This document shows, piece after piece, positions 8,295-16,997 of a stretch of 37,828 bases of DNA; the first letter of the stretch is position 1; the number at the start of each line of letters is the position of its first letter. Where the stretch lies: contig JAATFM010000116.1 of NCBI GenBank assembly GCA_015655195.1, positions 1 to 37,828 of the forward strand, given 5' to 3'. Source of the stretch: Terriglobales bacterium (GTDB taxonomy: Bacteria > Acidobacteriota > Terriglobia > Terriglobales > Acidobacteriaceae). A model generated the notes under the pieces. It was not told the DNA's origin, made no database searches, and saw only the letters and a program-made list of their open reading frames with translations. Both the position numbers and the translations under genes were made by a program.

Positions 8295-9521
8295 ATGAAA
8301 TACCTTTTCCGTGACGGCGATAGCGGGTTCAAGGAAGTGCAGGGAGAACCTGTCGATAAGGCTGGTCCTTTCCGGCCCTGGGCGCTGACCCCCGATGGCC
8401 GCGTAGTCTACGCAGAGTGGAAGCAGACGGGTTCTGGCGTGCAGAGCATTTTCGACCTCGCGTTCAGCGGCTTTCAGCAGCGGACCACGCTGCGGAGCTA
8501 CGATAAGGCCGTAAGCCAAACGCGTCGGCGCGAATTTGAGACGGAGTTGGTCCGCGACGCCGGCGCTCACGTCGAGTGTGTAAAGCAGGCGTTGGACTCG
8601 GTCACGCATGGCTTGCAGATGTACATGATGCAGCGTGCCCATATGGTGAATGGCGGTGTCGGAGAAGTGATCGAAAAGGCGGGCAACGTGGTCAAGACCC
8701 GCTGTTACAGCAACACTGGCTCTGGCCGCCTGGGCACAGAAGTGCAGCGGCCCACGAACGGCTTAGACGCCTGGGAAATTGCAATTAAGGAGCTTCGGGG
8801 AACCGATATCCCTAAGATTATCGGCATCCAGACCGCGTTGGCGAATGTACTGACGCGCGACCTGAAGTTCAGTGACGCGCAGGAAAAAATCTATAAAGAT
8901 ACGGCGAGCAAGGTCGCACCCAGTCAGGGCTATCTTTATTCCTGGTTCGATGCGACACAGGGCACGCCACTGGACGGCGAGCGTCGCGGGCGTGAAAAGA
9001 CCGGCGGCGCAACTCCCACAACCGCCCCCGGTCTGACAAATCCCGGCCTCGTGGTCAACGGCGACGGTGAGGCTCGCAAACGCGGCATGGACGAGTGGCA
9101 GCGTAATAAGACAGCATCGCCCTTTCTTAAAGGCATCGACGATCGGAACATGGTCTTCGGAGCAGGCCGGTCTGGAACAACGGGGGAATTGCTGAAGACG
9201 TACCGGACCTTCGGCAGCACCGCGGTGGACGAGACATTCAAGCAATATCTGCTGGCCTGTGTAGTGTACCTGGTCGGTGGCGGGCATCATACTTGCCACG
9301 AGATCTTCAGCGTGGCGAATCTGCTGACACCGGGAGGCGGCCCCAAAGAACCGAATGCCAAACTTAGTAGTATTTCTTCCTTGGTAAAAGGAGCGTATGT
9401 GCCGGGCAAGTACGTTCGGCATCTGCCGGATTCGTACCTGGCGGCGAGTCATTTCCATGCGCTGCAAGAGAAGTATTGGGACATCGCGATGTTGGGGCAT
9501 CTGCACGGGATTTTTCGGTAA
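8295..9521 (+). CDS. Hypothetical protein (~409 aa, no recognised family)
   Basis: Long ORF; ATG at 8295 preceded by GGAGG at 8284-8288; balanced composition; ORF track opens upstream at 8247 but the SD supports 8295. Confidence 0.75.
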   Translation: MKYLFRDGDSGFKEVQGEPVDKAGPFRPWALTPDGRVVYAEWKQTGSGVQSIFDLAFSGFQQRTTLRSYDKAVSQTRRREFETELVRDAGAHVECVKQALDSVTHGLQMYMMQRAHMVNGGVGEVIEKAGNVVKTRCYSNTGSGRLGTEVQRPTNGLDAWEIAIKELRGTDIPKIIGIQTALANVLTRDLKFSDAQEKIYKDTASKVAPSQGYLYSWFDATQGTPLDGERRGREKTGGATPTTAPGLTNPGLVVNGDGEARKRGMDEWQRNKTASPFLKGIDDRNMVFGAGRSGTTGELLKTYRTFGSTAVDETFKQYLLACVVYLVGGGHHTCHEIFSVANLLTPGGGPKEPNAKLSSISSLVKGAYVPGKYVRHLPDSYLAASHFHALQEKYWDIAMLGHLHGIFR

Positions 9522-9587
9522 ATCAAACCCGAAAACTGTACCAGAATCTCGCTGACGGGCGCCTGTAGGGAATGGACCGAATATCCC

Positions 9588-11849
9588 CTACGCACGCGTT
9601 TGCCACTTCGCGGATAATGCAGCCAACTTATCTTCGAAGGTGGCGGGCGGTGGTGGCACCTGTTTCTTCGGTGCAGGCCGCGAGGCCGGCGTAGAGAGCG
9701 CCTTGACGGAAAGCCCGATTCGTTTGGCTTTGGTGTCCACGCTCAACACCTTCACCTTCACAATCTGCCCTGCCTTGACTGCCTCGGAAGGATCCTTGAT
9801 GAAGCGGTTTGAGAGTTCGCTGATGTGAACCAGCCCGTCCTGGTGAACGCCTATATCGACGAACGCGCCGAACTTTGTCACGTTTGTCACCACGCCTTCC
9901 AGCACCATTCCCGCCTGCACATCGTCGATCGTGCGCACCTCTTCGCGGAAGCTGGGCGCCACAAACTTGTCACGAGGATCGCGGCCGGGCTTGCGCAGTT
10001 CCGCCAGAATATCGTCCAGCGTGTAGGCGCCCGCGGAAAGCTGGCTACGATTGACCTTTTCCAGTAGTTGCGGCTGACGAATAATCTCGTCCACAGAAGT
10101 CTGGAGCGATTGAGCAATTTGCTCTACCACCGGGTACGATTCGGGATGTACTGCAGTCATGTCCAGCGGATTATCGCCATTGCGAATGCGCAGGAAGCCG
10201 GCAGCCTGCTCGAAGGTCTTTGGGCCAATGCCCGGCACCTCCAGCACCTGTAGCCGGGAGCGGAAACTGCCATTCTGGTTGCGATGGCTCACAATGTTCA
10301 ATGCGGTACGCTCGGTGATGCCGGCAACGTGCCGCAGCAGCGTCCACGACGAAGTATTCAGGTCCACGCCGACGCGATTGACGCAACTCTCCACCACGCT
10401 CTCCAGCGATTCCGCCAGTTGCCGCTGGTCTACGTCATGTTGATACTGGCCTACGCCAATCGACTTGGGATCGACCTTCACCAGCTCCGAGAGCGGGTCT
10501 TGCAGGCGTCGGGCAATCGAGATGGCGCCGCGGACCGTCAGGTCGAGATCGGGAAATTCCTGTCTTGCTACATCCGACGCAGAGTAGACACTGGCGCCGG
10601 CTTCACTCACTGTGGCTGAAAAAATATCCGCGATTTCCTTGTCGCGCAAAAAGCCACGCACAAAGGCGTCGGTTTCGCGGGATGCGGTGCCGTTGCCAAT
10701 GGCGATAGCGCGCACATTGTGCTGCCGCAACAGGGCTTCCAGTTTGGGTGCGGCTTCGGCATTGCCGTGCTTGGATGTGTGCAGATAAAACACATCGTGG
10801 GCCAGGAGCTTGCCGGTCTGGTCTACCACTGCCACCTTGCAGCCAGTGCGCAGACCGGGATCGATGCCCAGAACCGAGATGGGACCGGCGGGCGGGGCAA
10901 GCAGAAGATGATATAGATTGTCGCGGAAGACTTGGATAGCTTCGGTGTCCGAGCGCCGTTTCAACTCAAGCCGAATCTCTCCCTGAATCGACGAGTTCAG
11001 CAGGCGTTTCCACGCATCTTCGATGGCCAGCTCAAGTTGCGGCGTCCAGTCGCCTTGCTGGCGCAGCACGTTCCTGTGCAGCAGGGCAGTTGCGCGCTCC
11101 GGCTCAATCTCGATCAGGAAGTAGAGCACGTTTTCGCTCTCTCCGCGACGGATGGCCAGCATACGGTGCGAGGGGATGCTCTTCACCGGCTCCTTGTACT
11201 CGTAGTACATCTTGAATTTTTCCTGCTCATCGACCGCGTCTGCCGTGCGGCGGCTCACAATCACGCCTTCTTCAAAGACCAGTTGGCGCAGGGGCTTGCG
11301 CAGATCGGCGCTCTCGCTGATCCACTCCGCCACGATGTGTCGCGCGCCCTCCAATGCTTCGTCGGCGGTTGCCACGCCAAGTTCCGCGTTTACAAATCCA
11401 GCGGCCAGCGTCGCGAGCGATTCGGCTGCTGGCTGCTGCGCCCATAGGTACGCAGCCAGCGGCTCCAGTCCTTTTTCGCGTGCGATGGTGGCTTTGGTGC
11501 GGCGCTTCGGCCTGTACGGCAGATACAGGTCTTCCAACTCGTTCCTGTCCAGCACGGCCTCAATGCGCGCTTTCAGTTCATCGGTCAACTTGCCTTGTTC
11601 GCCGATGGAGGCCAGAATGGTTTCGCGCCGCTCCTCAAGCTCGCGAAAGTAGGCGAGATTCTCTTCAATAGCCCGAATCTGGACTTCATCCAGGTTGCCC
11701 GTTGCCTCTTTGCGATAGCGGGCAATGAATGGCACGGTGCCGCCGTCATCCAGCAGTTCAATCACTGCGCAGAGTCCGCGAAGCGGAAGATTCAGGGTTT
11801 GTGCGATGTGAGCGAGGATTGCGGGAGAGAGAGTTTTCTTGTCCGTCAT
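9588..11849 (-). CDS. tex: Tex family transcription accessory protein (YqgF-like, HhH, S1 RNA-binding)
   Basis: TVPFIARYRKEATGNLDEVQIRAIEE, VLGIDPGLRTGCKVAVVD, VRGAISIARRLQDPLSELVKVDPKSIGVGQYQHDV, C-terminal S1 domain GVVTNVTKFGAFVDIGVHQDGLVHISELS. Confidence 0.97.
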   Translation of the reverse strand: MTDKKTLSPAILAHIAQTLNLPLRGLCAVIELLDDGGTVPFIARYRKEATGNLDEVQIRAIEENLAYFRELEERRETILASIGEQGKLTDELKARIEAVLDRNELEDLYLPYRPKRRTKATIAREKGLEPLAAYLWAQQPAAESLATLAAGFVNAELGVATADEALEGARHIVAEWISESADLRKPLRQLVFEEGVIVSRRTADAVDEQEKFKMYYEYKEPVKSIPSHRMLAIRRGESENVLYFLIEIEPERATALLHRNVLRQQGDWTPQLELAIEDAWKRLLNSSIQGEIRLELKRRSDTEAIQVFRDNLYHLLLAPPAGPISVLGIDPGLRTGCKVAVVDQTGKLLAHDVFYLHTSKHGNAEAAPKLEALLRQHNVRAIAIGNGTASRETDAFVRGFLRDKEIADIFSATVSEAGASVYSASDVARQEFPDLDLTVRGAISIARRLQDPLSELVKVDPKSIGVGQYQHDVDQRQLAESLESVVESCVNRVGVDLNTSSWTLLRHVAGITERTALNIVSHRNQNGSFRSRLQVLEVPGIGPKTFEQAAGFLRIRNGDNPLDMTAVHPESYPVVEQIAQSLQTSVDEIIRQPQLLEKVNRSQLSAGAYTLDDILAELRKPGRDPRDKFVAPSFREEVRTIDDVQAGMVLEGVVTNVTKFGAFVDIGVHQDGLVHISELSNRFIKDPSEAVKAGQIVKVKVLSVDTKAKRIGLSVKALSTPASRPAPKKQVPPPPATFEDKLAALSAKWQTRA

Positions 11850-12063
11850 GATTGGTCCTTGTCCATCCTAAACGGACACAGGCTGTCGCAGTCGGCTCTG
11901 AGTTGTGCAAAACGCGGAGTGCCGACATCAAACCCTTTGCGCCCATCTGCGGGTTGCAGTCGTAATGCGCGTTTATCGTTGTCCTGGATGACAGCAGGTG
12001 ACTGTATTCAGTACAAAACTCCGGGACTAAACACCTAATCCGTAATTTTCCTGGGAATTTTGC

Positions 12064-12090
12064 GGCACGGCTAAAGCCGTGCCCTTTCAA
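12064..12090. repeat. Palindromic intergenic repeat, copy 1 (GGCACGGCT-AA-AGCCGTGCC + CTTTCAA)
   Basis: Perfect 9-bp inverted repeat at 12064-12083 followed by ctttcaaaa; related sequence at 35579-35614. Confidence 0.6.
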
Positions 12091-12154
12091 AACCGATTTA
12101 TGAGATAGCTTCTAGAGTCAGTGCTATTCGGCTACGTCTCGTTTATTTCTTGTC

Positions 12155-12922
12155 CTAGTTCTTCCCGGATAGTTTTTCCGTGGCCGGAACCATTGGGAGA
12201 ATAATGCGGAGAAGGTGTGCTGAAGATGCGGCATTTGGAATCACCGTTGCACTCTGCGACGAAGGCAGCCAACGAACCGCCCCGGCTTCGATCGCTTCTC
12301 TTTGTTGTTCCTCATCTGCCACCATAGAGAGCGGAGTGAAAGCAACCAGCAGTGAAGGAGCCTGAACTGGCTTTATCATGCAGCGGGAGGCGGCTGCACA
12401 GATAATCCGTTCGATTTGCACCCCGGAATCTGTGAACTCCACCGTATCCAGACTCTGCTGGAGGCTCTGTGGAGCCTTCCCTCGAAATGCCTCTCCCTGC
12501 TGAAATGAAACCTGCTTCAGTTCAATCCGTAGAAAATCGGAGCTCTTGTCTCCCAGGTTTTCGATGCTATGCCGTTCTGCCATTCCGGCGACGACTCGAA
12601 AGGAGCCCATGACGGTCGGCGGTCGTACTACGGAGAACTGATTGTTCCCGTCATGATCGATGCGAACCGGGCTGGAGTCGTTGAGATAGACAAACACTGT
12701 TGAAACACCGGCATGGTCGTGGACAGGTATTTTTTCATGCGGGCCATAGTGCGCGCGGATTACCGTTAGAGCCGCATTGTCGAATACAGAACGGTAGTTG
12801 TTGGGCAGGGTTTTCAGGGGATCCTGAGCGTAGATCGCCATCGACGATAAGCTGGCCGCAATCAGCAAAGCCAGCATTCCTCTGTTTCGAACAGTTCGAG
12901 GTCGGGGCCAATAGGACATCAT
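12155..12922 (-). CDS. Secreted cupin-like protein
   Basis: N-terminal hydrophobic signal (MLALLIAASLSSMAIYAQ); HYGPHEKIPVHDHAGVSTVFVYL resembles a cupin metal-binding motif. Confidence 0.7.
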   Translation of the reverse strand: MMSYWPRPRTVRNRGMLALLIAASLSSMAIYAQDPLKTLPNNYRSVFDNAALTVIRAHYGPHEKIPVHDHAGVSTVFVYLNDSSPVRIDHDGNNQFSVVRPPTVMGSFRVVAGMAERHSIENLGDKSSDFLRIELKQVSFQQGEAFRGKAPQSLQQSLDTVEFTDSGVQIERIICAAASRCMIKPVQAPSLLVAFTPLSMVADEEQQREAIEAGAVRWLPSSQSATVIPNAASSAHLLRIILPMVPATEKLSGKN

Positions 12923-13290
12923 GATCTCCTATTGGGATTGTAGGTGAGGACTTCCAGGCAGATACCCTGAAACGAAGGGAACAACACCATGAAGACTCTC
13001 GGACGAGGATGATTCGGTCTCGTGGTAAAGGAGCTATGACCGATGCGAGTCCACTGAGCAATGTGGCCCATTACAAGCCACATTGCCACCGAAGACGCAT
13101 TTCTCGAGATTCATGACAAAGGTCTAATTCTGCTATCTCTGCCTTTTCTTCGCATCCTGGTCCACTAATTTCGCATAGAGAATCGCTATGGCCAGCGGCG
13201 GATAACGGTCATGCAAGCAATGGATATGGAAAACTCGCCAAGATGGACTTCCGCCCTGAAATGATTAGCAGAGCGGAAGACAAGAATGGA

Positions 13291-15033
13291 CTATGCAAGT
13301 TCGACTTCGATGGCTTTGGTTGCAGAGTCGAGCCTGGTGATTTTGAAGGTGCGGATCTGGCCTGCCTGCAGTGGCTCGGGTTGATTGGTGGAGGCGGGCG
13401 CACTGCCCTTCCAGCGAGCCTGCAGCATCGAGGTTAACGAGGACAGGTCGGCTTTGGCAGGTGTCGTGGACATAGCTGCGTTGATAGCCGGCGCTGAGAG
13501 TACGGCATGCGTGCCGCAAGCAGCGCGGATGCCTTCGCCTAATTCGATGACGGCCGGCGACTCGACGAGCACGCGACCAGAGACTTTGTCGCCCACCTTG
13601 TGTTCGGCGATGTACTCGTCGAGGCCGGTAGGGATGAGTTGCTTCATGCTGAGCTTGATCTGACGCTTGCCGGCATCGATGGCGAGCACCTGCGCCTGCA
13701 CGGTTTGGCCGACGTGAAGCACTTCCGAGGGATGGTTGAGGCGGCGGTCGGCGACGATTTCGCTGATATGTACAAGGCCTTCGACGCCTTCGGCTATTTG
13801 CACAAATGCACCAAACGCCATGAACCTGGTGACAGAGCCATGGACCTGAGAGCCAACAGAAAATTTCTGCGCAACCTCGGTCCACGGATCGGTGAGGGTC
13901 TGTTTGAGGCCGAGCGAAATGCGACCAGCCTGATGCGGACCTTCAGGCGGCGTGATGGAAAGTATGATGGCATCGACGCGCTCGCCGGGTTTCACAATAT
14001 CGCTGGCAACGCGAACCTTTTTGCCCCAGGACATCTCTGAAACGTGGATAAGCCCCTCAACGCCGGGTTCGATCTCGACGAAGGCGCCAAAGTCGGTGAC
14101 GCGTGTAACGGAACCGCTGATGCGCTGGCCCGGTTGATAGTGCTCGGTGACGGCTTGCCATGGCTCGGGCTGAAGTTGCTTAAGGCCGAGAGAGATCTTT
14201 CTCGTATCGGAATCGATCTTGAGAATTTTGACTTCAAGTTTCTGCCCGGCCGCGAGCACATCTTCAGGCTTGGCGATGCGTGTCCATGCAATGTCACTGA
14301 CGTGTAGAAGGCCGTCGATGCCGCCGAGATCGAGAAATGCGCCGTAGGGCATGAAGGTACGCACAGTGCCGGTAACCGTATCGCCTTCTTTCAGTGCTGC
14401 GTAACGGCCCTCAGCCTCGATGCGCACCTGCTCTTCGAGGACAACGCGGCGGTCGACAACAACATCTTCATCGGCGACATCGAGTTTGGTGATACGGCAG
14501 GTGATCTGCTGACCGACCAAGACCTCCAGCGCGGCGGCATCGTGGGTTCCGCTGCGGCTGGCGGGCATGAAAGCACGAACGCCAATGTCGACGCTGGCGC
14601 CGCCTTTAACAACCGCTGTGACCGTACCAATAACCGCAATCTTCTGCGCAAAGGCTTCTTCGAGGGCAGACCAGTCTTTGGGCTGGGCAACCTTGAAGCG
14701 CGAGAGATCGTAGTAGCCTTCCTCATTACGACCGGTGATGGAGACGGGATAGGTCTGGCCGGGCGCTACATCCGCGGCGTTGTGATCGAAAGCGGAGCGT
14801 GGAAGGGCGCCTTCGATCTTATAACCAATGTCGAGAAAGACCTGGTCCGCAGAAACGGAGATCACCGTTCCTTCAAGCTGTTGCTGTCCTGCTTGCGGAG
14901 GATGTGCGTGGGACCTCTCGAATTGGACGAGCAGGTCTCCGAAGTTTTCCGTGGATTCAGCAGCGGCTTCGGTCACGGACTCGGAAGTGATTTCAGGAAT
15001 GGGCTGATTTTCAGGTGCGGTATCGTAGCTCAT
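13291..15033 (-). CDS. rpsA: Ribosomal protein S1 (multiple S1 domains)
   Basis: Tandem S1 domains: EGTVISVSADQVFLDIGYKIEGALP, VTGTVRTFMPYGAFLDLGGIDGLLHVSDI, ISGSVTRVTDFGAFVEIEPGVEGLIHVSEMSW, VHGSVTRFMAFGAFVQIAEGVEGLVHISEI. Confidence 0.95.
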   Translation of the reverse strand: MSYDTAPENQPIPEITSESVTEAAAESTENFGDLLVQFERSHAHPPQAGQQQLEGTVISVSADQVFLDIGYKIEGALPRSAFDHNAADVAPGQTYPVSITGRNEEGYYDLSRFKVAQPKDWSALEEAFAQKIAVIGTVTAVVKGGASVDIGVRAFMPASRSGTHDAAALEVLVGQQITCRITKLDVADEDVVVDRRVVLEEQVRIEAEGRYAALKEGDTVTGTVRTFMPYGAFLDLGGIDGLLHVSDIAWTRIAKPEDVLAAGQKLEVKILKIDSDTRKISLGLKQLQPEPWQAVTEHYQPGQRISGSVTRVTDFGAFVEIEPGVEGLIHVSEMSWGKKVRVASDIVKPGERVDAIILSITPPEGPHQAGRISLGLKQTLTDPWTEVAQKFSVGSQVHGSVTRFMAFGAFVQIAEGVEGLVHISEIVADRRLNHPSEVLHVGQTVQAQVLAIDAGKRQIKLSMKQLIPTGLDEYIAEHKVGDKVSGRVLVESPAVIELGEGIRAACGTHAVLSAPAINAAMSTTPAKADLSSLTSMLQARWKGSAPASTNQPEPLQAGQIRTFKITRLDSATKAIEVELA

Positions 15034-16233
15034 GGTGGATATGCCTTATTGTTTCATGGCTTTGTCCGGCGAGTCTTGCGAACCGTCTCGCAGCATCGCG
15101 CAATGACCTCGATTCTCGATGCACGGTATGAGCGCGAAATCACCTCATGTTATGGCAGGAGTTGAAGTTTGCTCGAACACGGGATGGCACATAAACTCTT
15201 TACAGAATTCCCGATTGACGCATAATCGCGGAGTCTCTCATTAGACGTGCATTGGTAAAGCCGAGCCGCAATCCGTGAGGTGTAAACGCCGCAGTCATAA
15301 TGCAAATTTGTCGCGCGGTGCAACTTCCAGAGCACACTGTCTTTTCGTGTAGTCCAAAGGTCCGCATGGCGCGCACACTTGGGCAGAGGCAATTTGCACC
15401 TCTGCGAGGTTATTCAATTGATCGCGCTCAACTGTTATGTGAATACGCTCCACCGTTAGTTTTACCGTGGTAAATCGGAGAGGGGCCGTTCTGAATCTCA
15501 CCGGAAGCGCCTGAGGCTTCACATAGATTCTTCCGCACTGCAGTCTCGACGAGACGTGCACGGTGGCTATCCTCGATCCTTCAGACTGTGGCGCCGCCAA
15601 TGCACGCGGTATCGCCGTTGCAGCGGAAGTCGGAGTCTACGCAGAGGTTCCGGCGATGCTTGATCTGCGGTCATTGCGGGTCTAATAATTCATCGTGGTT
15701 TCACAATTCTTGTGGGATTCAGGATGTATATCTCTAGTTGTTCCATCCCTCCAAATGTAGTAATCCCCGTTATCACCTCTTTGCGTCTGTGCGCAGGATC
15801 CTTCAAAAAAAATTTCTCAGGTGGTTGGGAAACTGGCATGTTCTCCGTTATAAGAAGGGGACCTTTTTTTAGCCTTAGTCAGAACCAACACTGTTCGACA
15901 TCTTGGTCGAAGTGCTGCTAAGTCCAGTCACCGGTTTGCTTAGCCGGCTGGATAAGAAATTTCCTCGAGTAATTAACCGGGAATTGCAACAGGGATTAGT
16001 GCGCCTCCGGGCCATACCTTCCAGTTGAGTTCATGGTGCCGAAAACGTGTGTCGCATGTTGCGGCATACTGTCGCAGCAATTTCTGATGCTGCGGCGAGT
16101 GTTGTTATCTGCCATCCGGTCGGATCGCGAAACTGCGCCGAAGCCGTACCGAATGAGTGTTTCTGTGTCTTTGAGTTTTAACCAGCAGTGTGAAACCGAG
16201 TAACCAGAACGTCGTATTTACGGAGTAAGATTC

Positions 16234-16992
16234 GTGCCACTATCGAAAGCCCACAACCTCTCGCAAAAATCGGGAGTACTGGTTGCAAGCTGTGCCGAAA
16301 CACAGGTTCAAGGATCCATGGGCTCAGTCGAGAGGATAGTGAGCGTGCTTTGGCTACGCTCCTGTGGAGAAGAGGTGGCGCCTGTGGTTGGAATCAAACG
16401 ATCTGCACGGAGAGTGGATGAGAAGCAGGATGGGAAGGGTTGGGCTTCCGACACCAGTTCGAAGGTAATTCCCTTGAAGGACCCAGGGAAAGCTGGATGG
16501 CGTCAGCAGGCTTTATCCCTCTACGATTCGCTCGGACCGAAGCTTTCGCAATTTCTGCGACGCCTCGGGCTGAATAAAGATGAGATCGACGACGTCATCC
16601 AGGAATCGTTCCTTCGACTCGCGGGACACCTCAAGCAAGGAGCTAATAGCGATGACAACCTGAGTTCATGGGTATACCGGGTTGCACGCAATCTTGCGAT
16701 GGATGTCCATAGATTGAACCGCCGCGAGCATGAGGAAGTTGAATTGGAGTTTGAACCCAAAGAAGAACCCGTTGATCCCAGGGCTAACCCCGAGTGGGTC
16801 TACTTGCAGAAAGAGCAGGCCAAACAATTGAAAGCGGCGATGGCACAACTGACGACACAGCAGTACAACAGTATTCTTTTGCGGACTCAAGGGATGCGCT
16901 ATCGGGAGATCGGCGACCTACTCGGGATAAGTGAGCAGCGCGCGACGCACCTGGTAAAGCGGGCTTTGCAAAGACTCATGGGAGGTTTGTAA
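16234..16992 (+). CDS. ECF-like sigma-70 family RNA polymerase sigma factor
   Basis: Region 2: DEIDDVIQESFLRLAGHL...SSWVYRVARNLAMDVHR; region 4: MAQLTTQQYNSILLRTQGMRYREIGDLLGISEQRATHLVKRALQRL. Start at GTG 16234 with cggag SD-like sequence upstream; a later start is possible. Confidence 0.9.
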   Translation: MPLSKAHNLSQKSGVLVASCAETQVQGSMGSVERIVSVLWLRSCGEEVAPVVGIKRSARRVDEKQDGKGWASDTSSKVIPLKDPGKAGWRQQALSLYDSLGPKLSQFLRRLGLNKDEIDDVIQESFLRLAGHLKQGANSDDNLSSWVYRVARNLAMDVHRLNRREHEEVELEFEPKEEPVDPRANPEWVYLQKEQAKQLKAAMAQLTTQQYNSILLRTQGMRYREIGDLLGISEQRATHLVKRALQRLMGGL

Positions 16993-16997
16993 GTTCC

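Noticed and set aside
15150-15600. Small minus-strand ORFs in the rpsA upstream gap
   Set aside because: No start/SD support and no recognisable protein sequence.
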